A stretch of DNA of 64,000 nt from JBBRVW01 sp963784645 (GCA_963784645.1 CAWARY010000019.1:26933-90932), one strand, 5' to 3'. Counted from the first letter of the stretch, positions 44,242 to 53,443 are shown. The notes: generated by a model not told the origin, from the sequence alone. A program made the numbers and translations.

Positions 44242-44853
44242 TCACGGCGTCTCGGCGAGCGCCTGCTTGCGCACGGTCATCGCCCGCTGCCCGATGGTGA
44301 TGGTGCTGCCGACGGCCAGCACCCAGAGAGCGGCGGCCTGGACGTACGGGACGCCCAGGCCGTCGAACCCGGTGCAGACGAGGATGATCACCAGCCGGTC
44401 GGCGCGCTCGGTGACCCCCACGTTCGCGGTCATCCCGAGGCCCTCGGCGCGGGCCCGCGCGTACGACACGACCGCGCCGGTCGACAGGCAGTAGAGGCAC
44501 AGCGCCACCAGCAGCAGGTCGCGGCCGTCGCCGGCGTACCAGAGCGCGATGCCACCGAAGACCGCGGCGTCGCCGACCCGGTCCAGCGTGGAGTCGAGCC
44601 AGGCACCCCATCGGCTGGACCGCTCCGTCATCCGCGCCATCGTGCCGTCGACCAGGTCGGCGAACACGAAGCAGGTGATGACGACGGTTCCCCAGAAGAA
44701 CTCGTGCCGCGGGTACCAGCCCAGCGCGCCGACCACCACGCCGACCGTGCCGACCAGCGTCACGGCGTCGGGGCTCACCCCGCGCCGGACGAGGAAGGCC
44801 GCGGTGGGCGTGAGGATCCGCGTGAACAACGCACGGGCGAAGCGGTTGAGCAC
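44242..44853 (-). CDS. pgsA: Phosphatidylinositol phosphate synthase (CDP-alcohol phosphatidyltransferase)
   Basis: 203-residue integral membrane enzyme with about six spans. The family motif D-G-x2-A-R-x8-G-x3-D-x3-D is present as DGTMARMTERSSRWGAWLDS followed by TLD. In this operon with acyltransferase and pimA it should condense CDP-diacylglycerol with inositol 1-phosphate, the actinobacterial route to phosphatidylinositol. First gene of the PIM operon; the 66 bp before it should hold the promoter. Confidence 0.92.
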   Translation of the reverse strand: MLNRFARALFTRILTPTAAFLVRRGVSPDAVTLVGTVGVVVGALGWYPRHEFFWGTVVITCFVFADLVDGTMARMTERSSRWGAWLDSTLDRVGDAAVFGGIALWYAGDGRDLLLVALCLYCLSTGAVVSYARARAEGLGMTANVGVTERADRLVIILVCTGFDGLGVPYVQAAALWVLAVGSTITIGQRAMTVRKQALAETP

Positions 44854-44919
44854 GGTCTCCCCGTTCGGGGTCGGCGGCGTTCGGTGCCCGGATGCTACCG
44901 AGCGCCGCCGCCCGCCGGG

Positions 44920-45240
44920 TCAGCCGCCGGGAGGGACGTAGTCGACCGACCGGCGCAGCGCCTCGTCGACCTGCTCGACCGTCAGCAGCTTCGTGGTGCG
45001 GGTGCTCACCGCACCGGTGCTGTTGATCGCGATGGCGACCGCAGCGGCGGCCTCGTCGTCCGGCACGTCGGCGATCGCGAAGACATCGGTGTCGCCGAAG
45101 GCGAAGTGGAACGAGTCCAGCGATCCGCCCATCTTCTCGAGCATCGTGGACACGGCGTCGACACGGGACTTCGCCCCGCCGGAACGCACCCCGGCCATCC
45201 CCTCGGCGGTGTAGTTGGCAGTGATCAGGTACTTGGGCAT
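44920..45240 (-). CDS. GYD domain protein
   Basis: A 106-residue alpha/beta protein of the GYD family (MPKYLITANYTAEGMAGVRS, then FHFAFGDTDVFAIADVPDDE and AAAAVAIAINSTGAVSTRTT). The family has a ferredoxin-like fold and no firmly assigned role. It is a single gene, divergent from the EF-G-like gene across 222 bp. Confidence 0.88.
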   Translation of the reverse strand: MPKYLITANYTAEGMAGVRSGGAKSRVDAVSTMLEKMGGSLDSFHFAFGDTDVFAIADVPDDEAAAAVAIAINSTGAVSTRTTKLLTVEQVDEALRRSVDYVPPGG

Positions 45241-45462
45241 GGAGCGGCCTCCCGGTCCGACGGACCCCGTGACCTCTCGACGCTAGTCCTCTCTGACCGG
45301 CCCGACCATGGCCCGCCCGGGTCAGCCGAGGCAGCGTGCTGCGACCGGTGGACGCCGAGGTGGACGGACTCGGCCGTCCGGCCCTTGTGCCCCGAGCGAC
45401 CCCGGGTGGAGGCTCGGGTGCACGACACAGCGACAGCGCGCAGGCGCGAGGAGGCGGTCCGC

Positions 45463-47613
45463 ATGGTCCAGACGAGCAGTGGTGCCGGAGCCGCGGGCGG
45501 TGCACCCGAGGCCGACCAGCCAGGGAGCGTGCGCAACGTGGTCCTGGTCGGCCACTCAGGAGCAGGGAAGACCTCGCTCGTCGAGTCCCTGCTCGCCGCC
45601 ACAGGCACCGTCTCCCGGGCCGGACGGGTCGAGGACGGCACCACGGTCACCGACTTCGACGAGGCCGAGCACCGCCAGCAGCGGTCGATCTCCCTCGCGG
45701 TGGCACCCCTCGTCCACGCGGGCGTGAAGGTCAACCTGCTGGACACCCCCGGCTACGCCGATTTCGTCGGCGACCTGCGGGCCGGGCTGCGCGCCGCCGA
45801 CGCCGCCCTCTTCGTCGTGTCGGCCGTCGACGGCGTCGACGGCGCGACCCAGCTGCTGTGGGAGGAGTGCGCCGCCGTCAGCATGCCGCGCGCCGTCGTC
45901 ATCACCAAGCTCGACAAGGACCGGGCCGACTTCGACGAGGCCGTCGCGATCTGCCAGCGCGTGTTCGGCGACGGCGTGATGCCGCTCTACCTGCCGATGG
46001 CCGCCGACGACGGCAGCCCGGCCGGCCTGATCGGGCTGTTGTCGCAGACCATCTACGACTACTCCGGCGGCAGCCGCACCGAGCGTGTCCCGGACGACGT
46101 GCACCTCCCGTTGATCGCCGACGCCCGGAGCCGGCTGATCGAGGGGATCATCGCCGAGTCCGAGGACGAGTCGCTGATGGACCGCTACCTCGGGGGCGAG
46201 GACATCGACCTCAAGGTGCTGGTCGACGACCTCGAGACCGCCGTCGCGCGCGGCTCGTTCTACCCGGTCCTCGCGACAGCCGCGCCCACCGGGCTGGGCA
46301 CCGCCGAGCTGCTCGAGGTCGTGACGCAGGCGTTCCCGTCGCCCCTCGAGCACGAGGTGCCGCCGGTGACCAGCCCCGACGGACAGCCACGCGGCCCGCT
46401 GGCCTGCGACCCGTCCGGCCCGCTCGTGGCCGAGGTGGTCAAGACCACCACCGACCCCTACGTCGGCCGGGTCTCCCTCGTCCGGGTCTTCTCCGGGACG
46501 CTGCGACCCGACCAGGTGCTGCACGTCTCGGGCCACTTCCTCGCCGACCGCGGCCACGAGGACCACGACGTCGACGAGAAGGTCGGCGCACTCACCTCGC
46601 CGCTCGGCAAGACCCAGCGCACCATCTCCAAGGCCGTCGCCGGGGACATCTGCGCGGTGGCGAAGCTCAGCCGCGCCGAGACGGGCGACACACTGTCGGC
46701 CAAGGACGACCCGCTGCTCATGGAGCCGTGGCTGATGCCCGACCCGCTGCTGCCCGTCGCCGTCGTGCCCAGGTCCAAGGCCGACGAGGACAAGCTCTCG
46801 CAGGGCATCAACCGGCTGGTCGCCGAAGACCCGACGCTCCGCCTCGAGCACAACCCCGAGACCCACCAGGTCGTTCTCTGGTGCATGGGCGAGGCACACC
46901 TCGACGTCCTGCTCGACCGGCTCAAGAACAAGTACGGCGTCGACGTCGAGCCGGTCCCGCTGCGCGTGCAGCTGCGCGAGACGTTCGCCGGCAAGGCCAC
47001 CGGCCACGGGCGGCACGTCAAGCAGTCCGGCGGCCACGGGCAGTACGCCGTCTGCGACATCGAGGTCGAGCCGCTCGCGTCCGGCTCCGGCTTCGAGTTC
47101 GTCGACAAGGTCGTCGGCGGATCGGTCCCCCGCCAGTTCATCCCCTCGGTCGAGAAGGGCGTCCGCACCCAGATGGAACGCGGGGTGGCTGCCGGGTACC
47201 CGGTCGTCGACATCCGGGTGACGCTCACCGACGGCAAGTCGCACTCGGTGGACTCCTCGGACATGGCGTTCCAGACGGCCGGGGCGCTGGCCCTGAAGGA
47301 GGCCGCCAAGGCCACCACGGTGCACATGCTGGAGCCGGTCGACGAGATCTCGGTCCTGGTCTCGGACGAGTACGTCGGTGCCGTCATGGGCGACCTGTCG
47401 ACCCGCCGGGGGCGGGTGACCGGCACCGAGTCGATCGGGAGCGGCCGGTCGCTCATCAAGGCCGATGTCCCGCAGGTGGAGGTCACCCGCTACGCCGTCG
47501 ACCTCCGGTCCCTGTCGCACGGCACCGGCTCGTTCTCCCGCGCGTACGCGCGGCACGAGCCGATGCCCTCGCAGCTGGCCGCCAGGCTGCAGGCCGAGAA
47601 CACCGACGCCTGA
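45463..47613 (+). CDS. EF-G-like translational GTPase (EF-G2/FusA-like)
   Basis: A 716-residue protein with full EF-G architecture but diverged G motifs: P-loop GHSGAGKTS, G3 DTPGYADFVGD, G4 TKLDKD, then domains II-V (HGRHVKQSGGHGQYAVCDIE, GGSVPRQFIPSVEKGVRTQM, SDEYVGAVMGDLSTRRGRVT). This matches the second, non-housekeeping EF-G-like group of actinobacteria, whose role is unclear and which may lack normal translocase activity. ATG 45463 follows GAGGAGG at 8 nt. It is a plus-strand gene inserted in an otherwise minus-strand conserved block. Confidence 0.9.
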   Translation: MVQTSSGAGAAGGAPEADQPGSVRNVVLVGHSGAGKTSLVESLLAATGTVSRAGRVEDGTTVTDFDEAEHRQQRSISLAVAPLVHAGVKVNLLDTPGYADFVGDLRAGLRAADAALFVVSAVDGVDGATQLLWEECAAVSMPRAVVITKLDKDRADFDEAVAICQRVFGDGVMPLYLPMAADDGSPAGLIGLLSQTIYDYSGGSRTERVPDDVHLPLIADARSRLIEGIIAESEDESLMDRYLGGEDIDLKVLVDDLETAVARGSFYPVLATAAPTGLGTAELLEVVTQAFPSPLEHEVPPVTSPDGQPRGPLACDPSGPLVAEVVKTTTDPYVGRVSLVRVFSGTLRPDQVLHVSGHFLADRGHEDHDVDEKVGALTSPLGKTQRTISKAVAGDICAVAKLSRAETGDTLSAKDDPLLMEPWLMPDPLLPVAVVPRSKADEDKLSQGINRLVAEDPTLRLEHNPETHQVVLWCMGEAHLDVLLDRLKNKYGVDVEPVPLRVQLRETFAGKATGHGRHVKQSGGHGQYAVCDIEVEPLASGSGFEFVDKVVGGSVPRQFIPSVEKGVRTQMERGVAAGYPVVDIRVTLTDGKSHSVDSSDMAFQTAGALALKEAAKATTVHMLEPVDEISVLVSDEYVGAVMGDLSTRRGRVTGTESIGSGRSLIKADVPQVEVTRYAVDLRSLSHGTGSFSRAYARHEPMPSQLAARLQAENTDA

Positions 47614-47694
47614 GCTCTGGTCAGCCCGCGCGAGTCGAGGCACCCTGAGCAGGGCGGCGGAGCCGCCGCCCGTCGTCCTGCCGAGGAGTGCACC

Positions 47695-48798
47695 ATGACC
47701 AGCGTGCCGAGCCAGACCGTCGCACCCGAGGTCGAGACCGTGCCCACCGCGGACGACCTCGCCGGGCGGCTCTTCGCGTCCGCGCTCGGCGCGATCGACC
47801 TCCTGTCGATCCACCTGGGTGACCGGCTGGGGCTCTACCGGGCGGTAGCCGAGCTGGACGAGCCCACCGCGGCGGAGGTGGCCGGGCGCACGGGAGTGCA
47901 CCCGCGCTACGTCCGCGAGTGGCTCGAGCAGCAGGCGGTGACCGGCTTGCTCGCCGCGCACGGCGACGGCGACCAGCGGCGTTTCGTCCTGCCCGACGCA
48001 GCTCGCGAGGTGCTGCTGGACGAGACCAGCCTCAACTTCCTGGCCCCGTTGGCCCGGATGTTCGCGGCCTCGGCGGCGAAGCTCCCCGAGCTGCTGCAGG
48101 CCTACCGCACCGGCGGGGGTGTGAGCTGGGACGACCTCGGACCGGATGCCCGCGAGTCGCAGGCCGACATGAACCGGCCCTGGTACGAGCAGCGGCTCGG
48201 TGCGGCGCTCGCCGGCGTGCCCGAGCTCGACGCCGTGCTGCGGCGCCCCGGGGCACGGATCGCTGACCTCGGCTGCGGTGGCGGGTGGTCCAGCATCGCC
48301 CTCGCGACTGCCTACCCCGAGGCCATGGTCGACGGCTACGACGTCGACGCGCCGTCGATCGCGCTGGCGACGCGCAACGCCGCCGCCTCGGGCGTCGGCG
48401 ACCGGGCCAGGTTCCACCGGGTCGACGTGTCGGGCAGCGACGTCGGAGCGGGCTACGACGCGGTGTTCGCCTTCGAGTGCGTGCACGACCTGGCCGCACC
48501 GGTCGAGTTCCTCGCGACAGCCCGGCGGGCCGCTTCGCCGCACGGCGTCACCGTGGTCATGGACGAGGCGGTCGCCCGGGAGTTCACCGCACCGGGCGAC
48601 GAGCTGGAGCGGATGATGTACGGCTTCTCGCTGCTCGTGTGCCTACCCGACGGGATGTCGCAGCAGCCGTCAGCCGGTACCGGGACAGTCATGCGCGAGG
48701 GCACCCTGCGCGAGTACGCACGCGCCGCCGGCTTCGCGGATGTCGAGGTGCTGCCGATCGAGGACTTCGCGTTCTTCCGGTTCTACCGGCTGGTCTGA
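47695..48798 (+). CDS. Class I SAM-dependent methyltransferase with winged-helix N-terminus
   Basis: A 367-residue protein. The N-terminal winged helix (AAEVAGRTGVHPRYVREWLE, QQAVTGLLAAHG) resembles the dimerisation domain of O-methyltransferases; motif I of the SAM fold is IADLGCGGGWSSIALATAYP and DAVFAFECVHDLA is motif II/post I. The substrate is not predictable. ATG 47695 follows GAGGAG at 7 nt. It follows the EF-G-like gene by 81 bp on the same strand. Confidence 0.88.
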   Translation: MTSVPSQTVAPEVETVPTADDLAGRLFASALGAIDLLSIHLGDRLGLYRAVAELDEPTAAEVAGRTGVHPRYVREWLEQQAVTGLLAAHGDGDQRRFVLPDAAREVLLDETSLNFLAPLARMFAASAAKLPELLQAYRTGGGVSWDDLGPDARESQADMNRPWYEQRLGAALAGVPELDAVLRRPGARIADLGCGGGWSSIALATAYPEAMVDGYDVDAPSIALATRNAAASGVGDRARFHRVDVSGSDVGAGYDAVFAFECVHDLAAPVEFLATARRAASPHGVTVVMDEAVAREFTAPGDELERMMYGFSLLVCLPDGMSQQPSAGTGTVMREGTLREYARAAGFADVEVLPIEDFAFFRFYRLV

Positions 48799-48836
48799 GG
48801 GCGATGGGTCGGTCCGTGGCCACACGCCCTGCCGGC

Positions 48837-48898
48837 CAAGATCCTTTGTGCGCCGACACACCGGGCCGTCGGCGCGTCCGGTGCGGGAGCGCACATTC
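48837..48898 (+). repeat. 62-nt intergenic repeat, copy D
   Basis: Same length as copy B (12046-12107, opposite strand) with the first 28 and last 10 bases identical and about 17 of the 24 central bases shared. GTGCGC and GCGCAC arms pair near the ends. It lies between the convergent methyltransferase and HIT genes. Confidence 0.8.
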
Positions 48899-48942
48899 GA
48901 CGTGGCTCGACACAACCGACACGGTGCAGCGGCCACGTGTGC

Positions 48943-49494
48943 TCAGTCGGCCTGCCAGGCGGCCGCCACCAGGTCGCGCGTCTCGGCGAGCAGCTGCGGG
49001 ATCACCTTGGTCCCGGCCAGCACCGTGATGAAGTTGGCGTCGCCGCCCCAGCGTGGCACCACGTGCTGGTGCAGGTGGTCGGCCAGCGAGCCGCCCGCGA
49101 CGCCGCCGAGGTTGAGGCCGACGTTGAAGCCGTGCGGTGCCGACGCGGCGCGTACCGCCTGGACGGCCTGCTGGGTGAGCAGCATGAGCTCGGCCGACTC
49201 CTCGACCGTGAGGTCCTCGAGGCCGGCGACGTGCCGGTAGGGCACGACCATGAGGTGGCCGGGGTTGTACGGGTGCAGGTTGAGCACCGCGTAGACCGTG
49301 GCACCGCGCCTGAGCACCAGGCCGGTGCGGTCGTCGAGGGTGGGGATCCGGCAGAACGGGCAGCCCCCGTCGTCGGTGCGCCCGGTCCCGTCCTCGCCGG
49401 TGACGTAGGCCAGCCGGTGCGGCGCCCACAGCCGCTGCAGCCGGTCCGGCTCGCCCACCCCCTCCTGCGCGACGAGCTCGGGCCGGTCGCTCAC
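48943..49494 (-). CDS. HIT-domain protein (Ap4A phosphorylase/nucleotide hydrolase-like)
   Basis: 183-residue histidine-triad protein with the catalytic HLHQHVVPRW (H-x-H-x-H) and a CPFCRI zinc pair. Such proteins act on dinucleoside polyphosphates or nucleotidyl conjugates. GTG 49494 overlaps the thrS stop by 4 nt. The thrS-HIT-pgsA order is conserved in actinobacteria; here pgsA is about 4 kb away because other genes lie between. Confidence 0.92.
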   Translation of the reverse strand: MSDRPELVAQEGVGEPDRLQRLWAPHRLAYVTGEDGTGRTDDGGCPFCRIPTLDDRTGLVLRRGATVYAVLNLHPYNPGHLMVVPYRHVAGLEDLTVEESAELMLLTQQAVQAVRAASAPHGFNVGLNLGGVAGGSLADHLHQHVVPRWGGDANFITVLAGTKVIPQLLAETRDLVAAAWQAD

Positions 49495-51461
49495 ACCTGC
49501 ACCCGGTCGGCGACGGCGGTCGCGATCTCCTCGACCGCCTCGTCGACCGGCACGCCGTTCTTCTGCTCGCCACTGCGGTAGCGGAACGACACGGCGTCCT
49601 TCGCCACGTCGTCGTCGCCCGCGATCAGCATGAAGGGCACCTTCTGCTTCTGGGCGTTGCGGATCTTCTTCTGCATCCGGTCGTCGGAGCGGTCGACCTC
49701 GACCCGGATCCCGCGCGAGCGCAGCCGGTCCGCCACCTGCTCGAGGTAGGGCACGTGCTCGTCGGTGATCGGGATGCCGACCACCTGCACCGGCGCGAGC
49801 CAGGGCGGGAAGGCGCCGGCGTAGTGCTCGACCAGCACGCCGAGGAACCGTTCGATCGACCCGAACTTCGCCGAGTGGATCATCACCGGCTGCTGCCGGG
49901 TGCCGTCGGCCGCCTGGTACTCCAGCTCGAAGCGGGCCGGCTGGTTGAAGTCGTACTGCACCGTCGACATCTGCCAGGTGCGCCCGATGGCGTCCCGGGC
50001 CTGCACCGAGATCTTCGGCCCGTAGTACGCCGCGCCACCCGGGTCGGGCACCAGCTCGAGACCGGTCTCGGTCGCGGCGTCCTCGAGGACCTTGGTCGCC
50101 ACCGCCCACTCCTCGTCGGAGCCGATGAACTTGTCCGACGTCGCGTCGCGGGTCGACAGCTCGAGGTAGAAGTCGTCGAGACCGAAGTCCTTGAGCAGGC
50201 CGAGCAGGAACCCCAGCAGGTGCTTGATCTCGTCGGACGCCTGGTCGGCGGCGACGTAGGAGTGCGAGTCGTCCATGGTGAGCCCACGCACCCGGGTGAG
50301 GCCGTGCACGACGCCGGACTTCTCGTTGCGGTAGACGGCACCGAGCTCGAACAGTCGCAGCGGCAGCTCGCGGTAGGACCGCCCGCGCGACCGGAAGATC
50401 AGGTTGTGCATGGGGCAGTTCATGGCCTTCAGGTAGTACTCCGCGCCCTCCATCTCCATCGGCGGGAACATGCCGTCGGCGTAGTAGGGCAGGTGGCCGG
50501 AGGTCTCGAAGAGCGCGCGCTTGGTGATGTGCGGGGTCGCGACGAAGAGGAAGCCTTCCTCCTCGTGCCGCTGCCGGACGTAGTCCTCCATCACCCGGCG
50601 GATGATGCCGCCCTTGGGGTGGAAGACGGCCAGGCCGGAGCCGAGCTCGTCCGGGAACGAGTAGAGGTCGAGCTCGGCGCCGAGCCTGCGGTGGTCGCGC
50701 TTCTCGGCCTCCGCGAGCCTCGCCTGGTAGGCCTTGAGCGCGTCGCGGGTCTCCCACGCGGTGCCGTAGATGCGCTGCAGCTGCGGGTTCTTCTCGCTAC
50801 CCCGCCAGTACGCCGCCGCGGACCGGGTCAGCCTGAACGCCGGGATGTGCCGGGTGCTGGGCAGGTGCGGCCCCCGGCACAGGTCCTTCCAGGCCAGCGA
50901 GCCGTCCTTGCGCAGGTTGTCGTAGATCGTGAGCTGACCGCCGCCGACCTCGGCGTCGGCACCCTCGGCGGCGGCCGCCGCGTCACCGCCCTTGAGACCG
51001 ATGAGCTCGAGCTTGTAGGGCTCGGCCGCGAGCTCGGAGCGCGCGTCGTCGTCAGCGACCTCGCGACGCACGAACGACTGACCCTCCTTGACGATCTGCT
51101 GCATCTTCTTGTCGATGGCGACCAGGTCGTCGGGGGTGAACGGGGTTTCGACGTCGAAGTCGTAGTAGAAGCCGTTCTCGATCGGCGGCCCGATGCCGAG
51201 CTTGGCGTCGGGATGCAGCTCCTGGACCGCCTGGGCCATCACGTGCGCGGTCGAGTGCCGGAGGATCGAGCGCCCGTCGGCCGAGTCGATGGCGACCGGC
51301 TCCACCTCGTCGCCGTCGGCGAGGACGTGGGCCAGGTCGCGCAGCTCGCCGCCGACCCTGGCCGCGACGACCGAGCGGTCGTCGGCGAAGAGCTCCGCAG
51401 CCGTCGTGCCGGCGGCGACCTGGCGCTCGCTGCCGGTGACGTGGACGCTGAGCTCGGGCAC
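49491..51461 (-). CDS. thrS: Threonyl-tRNA synthetase
   Basis: Full-length class II enzyme of 656 residues: an N-terminal TGS-like domain, the editing domain with its HSTAHVMAQAV (H-x3-H) site, and the catalytic core with zinc ligands (Cys in MNCPMHNLIFRSR, His residues in THE-like positions), YRNEKSGVVHGLTRVRGLTM and IHSAKFGSIERFLGVLVEHY, then the anticodon-binding domain. A complex palindrome (51541-51622) lies in its upstream region. No T-box-like leader was recognised. Confidence 0.96.
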   Translation of the reverse strand: MPELSVHVTGSERQVAAGTTAAELFADDRSVVAARVGGELRDLAHVLADGDEVEPVAIDSADGRSILRHSTAHVMAQAVQELHPDAKLGIGPPIENGFYYDFDVETPFTPDDLVAIDKKMQQIVKEGQSFVRREVADDDARSELAAEPYKLELIGLKGGDAAAAAEGADAEVGGGQLTIYDNLRKDGSLAWKDLCRGPHLPSTRHIPAFRLTRSAAAYWRGSEKNPQLQRIYGTAWETRDALKAYQARLAEAEKRDHRRLGAELDLYSFPDELGSGLAVFHPKGGIIRRVMEDYVRQRHEEEGFLFVATPHITKRALFETSGHLPYYADGMFPPMEMEGAEYYLKAMNCPMHNLIFRSRGRSYRELPLRLFELGAVYRNEKSGVVHGLTRVRGLTMDDSHSYVAADQASDEIKHLLGFLLGLLKDFGLDDFYLELSTRDATSDKFIGSDEEWAVATKVLEDAATETGLELVPDPGGAAYYGPKISVQARDAIGRTWQMSTVQYDFNQPARFELEYQAADGTRQQPVMIHSAKFGSIERFLGVLVEHYAGAFPPWLAPVQVVGIPITDEHVPYLEQVADRLRSRGIRVEVDRSDDRMQKKIRNAQKQKVPFMLIAGDDDVAKDAVSFRYRSGEQKNGVPVDEAVEEIATAVADRVQV

Positions 51462-51540
51462 GGGTGCTCCTCAGTGGTGCGGGCGTACGGTCCGGGCGAT
51501 CGTATCGACCGCCCGGTGCACCCCTCACCCGCGTTTCCGG

Positions 51541-51622
51541 CGATCACGTTTACGTGATCCACCGTCGCCTTGCACGGGTTGCAACCCGTGGGAGGCGACG
51601 GTGGATCACGTTTACGTGATCG
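51541..51622. repeat. Three-hairpin palindromic element F
   Basis: The outer 30-nt arms (51541-51570 and 51593-51622) are complementary except at two bases. Each arm contains its own palindrome, GATCACGT-TT-ACGTGATC (51542-51559, 51604-51621), and the centre is a perfect CACGGGTTGCAACCCGTG (51573-51590). The sequence CGCCTTGCACG at its centre recurs in the element at 57511-57606. Confidence 0.85.
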
Positions 51623-51665
51623 ACTGTCGGTGCCGGTGGGGCTGGGGGTGCGGGGGGCTGGGGGG

Positions 51666-52274
51666 TCAGACGAGTGCGACCGGGTCGCCGACGGCGACCC
51701 GGCCCGGCCGCACGACGTCGGCATAGGCGCCCAGGCAGTGGTCGGGGCGCTCGGTCATCCGCAGCACAACGTCGCCCACTCCGACCTCCCGGCCGAGCCA
51801 GTCGCGCTCGGTGCCCTCGCCGGACAGCTCCAGCAGCAGGTTGGCCCGCGGCGCGGCGATGTCGCAGGCGTCGCACGTCTGCGCGTGCTCGGCTGCGTAG
51901 GCCATCGAGCTCCGCGACACGACGTGCACCGGCGCGACGTCGACGAACCCGCCGCCCTCGTGGTGCGCGAGGTGCAGGGAGCGTCCCAGCCAGTCGGAGA
52001 GCGCGGCGTCCGCGGCCTCCGGGGCCAGGCCGGGCTGCGCCCCGGGCACGTCGAGGCGCAGCTCGCCGGCCAGCAGCCGCGTCCCGACCTCGCGCAGCCG
52101 CGGCTCCTGGGCAGCCGTCACGGTCCGGCCGGCGTCGTCGACCACGGCCCACGCCCGGTCGCCGGCCATCCCCCCGTCGACGACCTCGGCAGCATCGAGC
52201 GAGGAACCGGACATCGACTTCACGGGGAAGACCCACAGCTGGGCGACCCGTCCGACAGCCGGTGCGCCGGTCAT
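51666..52274 (-). CDS. MOSC-domain protein with MOSC-N beta barrel
   Basis: 202 residues. VAQLWVFPVKSMSGSSLDAA is the MOSC-N start, and the C-terminal MOSC sulfur-carrier domain includes TCDACDIAAPRANLLLELSG, TERDWLGREVGVG and the conserved Cys in PDHCLGAYADV. The family transfers sulfur or supports molybdenum-cofactor enzymes such as amidoxime reductases. The ATG overlaps the stop of the sugar dehydrogenase gene by 4 nt. Confidence 0.88.
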   Translation of the reverse strand: MTGAPAVGRVAQLWVFPVKSMSGSSLDAAEVVDGGMAGDRAWAVVDDAGRTVTAAQEPRLREVGTRLLAGELRLDVPGAQPGLAPEAADAALSDWLGRSLHLAHHEGGGFVDVAPVHVVSRSSMAYAAEHAQTCDACDIAAPRANLLLELSGEGTERDWLGREVGVGDVVLRMTERPDHCLGAYADVVRPGRVAVGDPVALV

Positions 52275-53443
52275 GCGGCGGCCAGCTGGTAGAGGCCCCC
52301 GTCGAGCGACACCGCCCAGAGCTCCCGGCCGTCGTCCTCGCCGAACCCGGTCACGCTGTCGAGTCGCCCGCTCGTGACGACCCCGGTGGTGCCGCCGACG
52401 AACAGCCGCCCCGAGACGAAGTCGCCGAAGACGTACCGGCCGCCGAGCAGGTCGTCGTACGCCGACCCGCGGTAGACGAACCCGCCCACGACCGAGGCGC
52501 CGTAGTCGCGGCCGTAGGTCCACTCCGGCTCGAGATAGGTCGCGGTGGCCGAGCAGCGGGACTCGTCGTACGTGGTGGTGCCCTCGTGGCACGACCAGCC
52601 CAGGTTGAGCCCGCCGACCCCCATGGGGAGGCGGTCGACCTCCTCGACGCGGTCCTGGCCGACGTCGCCGACCCAGAGGTCGCCGGTCTCGGGGTCGACC
52701 GAGAACCGCCAGGCGTTGCGCAGGCCGCTGGCCCAGATGGCGCCCCGGCCCGGGACGCTGCCGGCGAAGGGGTTGCTCGCGGGCACGCAGGAGAACCGGC
52801 CGCAGGACTTCCTCGCGTGCAGGACCCGGAGCCGCAGGATCTTGCCCTGGAGCACCCGCAGGTCCTGCGCGTGGTTGTCGGGGTCGCCGACGCTGCCGCC
52901 GTCGCCGGTGGAGAGGAACAGCAGCCCCGACTGGCCGAACGCGAGCTGGCCGGCGAAGTGGTTGGTGAACCCGGCCGGATGGTCGACGTCGATCACGCGC
53001 CTGAAGGTGGCCGGCCGGACCCGGTTCGCGGTCGCGCTGCGGGCGCGGAACCGCGCCACCCGCAGGTCGCCTGCCGTGTCGGTGTAGGCGACCCACACGA
53101 ACGGGTGGTGGGCGTAGTCGGGGTGGAAGGCGATGCTGAGCAGACCGCCCTCGCCGGCGGTGCGCACCCGCGAGCGGAGGTCGAGGAACGGCCGGGAGAG
53201 CAGCTTCCCGGCGCGGTAGACCCGCACCGCGCCGGTCTTCTCCACGACGAACAGGCGGTTGACGCCGTCGCGCGCGGAGGTGACCTGGGTCGGTTGGCTC
53301 AGGCCGTCGGCGCGCTGGACCATGGTCAGGGTGACGTCGGCGGAGGCAGTGGCGGCGGGCACCAGCGCCAGCGGGACAGCCAGCGCCGTCGCAGCGGCCA
53401 CCAGGCCGGCGGACCGCCGGATCAGGTGGGGAACGAGCGGCAT
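52271..53443 (-). CDS. Secreted PQQ-dependent sugar dehydrogenase (GDH/sorbosone family)
   Basis: 390-residue beta-propeller protein. An N-terminal signal peptide (RRSAGLVAAATALAVPLALV, cleavage near ASA-D) indicates export. Family motifs: GLSQPTQVTSARDGVNRLFV, GEGGLLSIAFHPDYA, HFAGQLAFG and SGLRNAWRFSVDPETGDLW, matching soluble glucose/L-sorbosone dehydrogenases. Whether it binds PQQ is not provable here, since many actinobacterial members sit in strains without PQQ synthesis. It is coupled to the MOSC gene. Confidence 0.88.
   Translation of the reverse strand: MPLVPHLIRRSAGLVAAATALAVPLALVPAATASADVTLTMVQRADGLSQPTQVTSARDGVNRLFVVEKTGAVRVYRAGKLLSRPFLDLRSRVRTAGEGGLLSIAFHPDYAHHPFVWVAYTDTAGDLRVARFRARSATANRVRPATFRRVIDVDHPAGFTNHFAGQLAFGQSGLLFLSTGDGGSVGDPDNHAQDLRVLQGKILRLRVLHARKSCGRFSCVPASNPFAGSVPGRGAIWASGLRNAWRFSVDPETGDLWVGDVGQDRVEEVDRLPMGVGGLNLGWSCHEGTTTYDESRCSATATYLEPEWTYGRDYGASVVGGFVYRGSAYDDLLGGRYVFGDFVSGRLFVGGTTGVVTSGRLDSVTGFGEDDGRELWAVSLDGGLYQLAAA

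Noticed and set aside
44704..45462. In-frame upstream extension of the EF-G-like gene
   Set aside because: The added sequence runs across the divergent GYD gene and has no family similarity; ATG 45463 has a strong ribosome-binding site.
51462..51665. T-box riboswitch before thrS
   Set aside because: No T-box sequence or specifier stem could be recognised; the structure here is a symmetric palindrome related to a copy that is not next to a synthetase gene.
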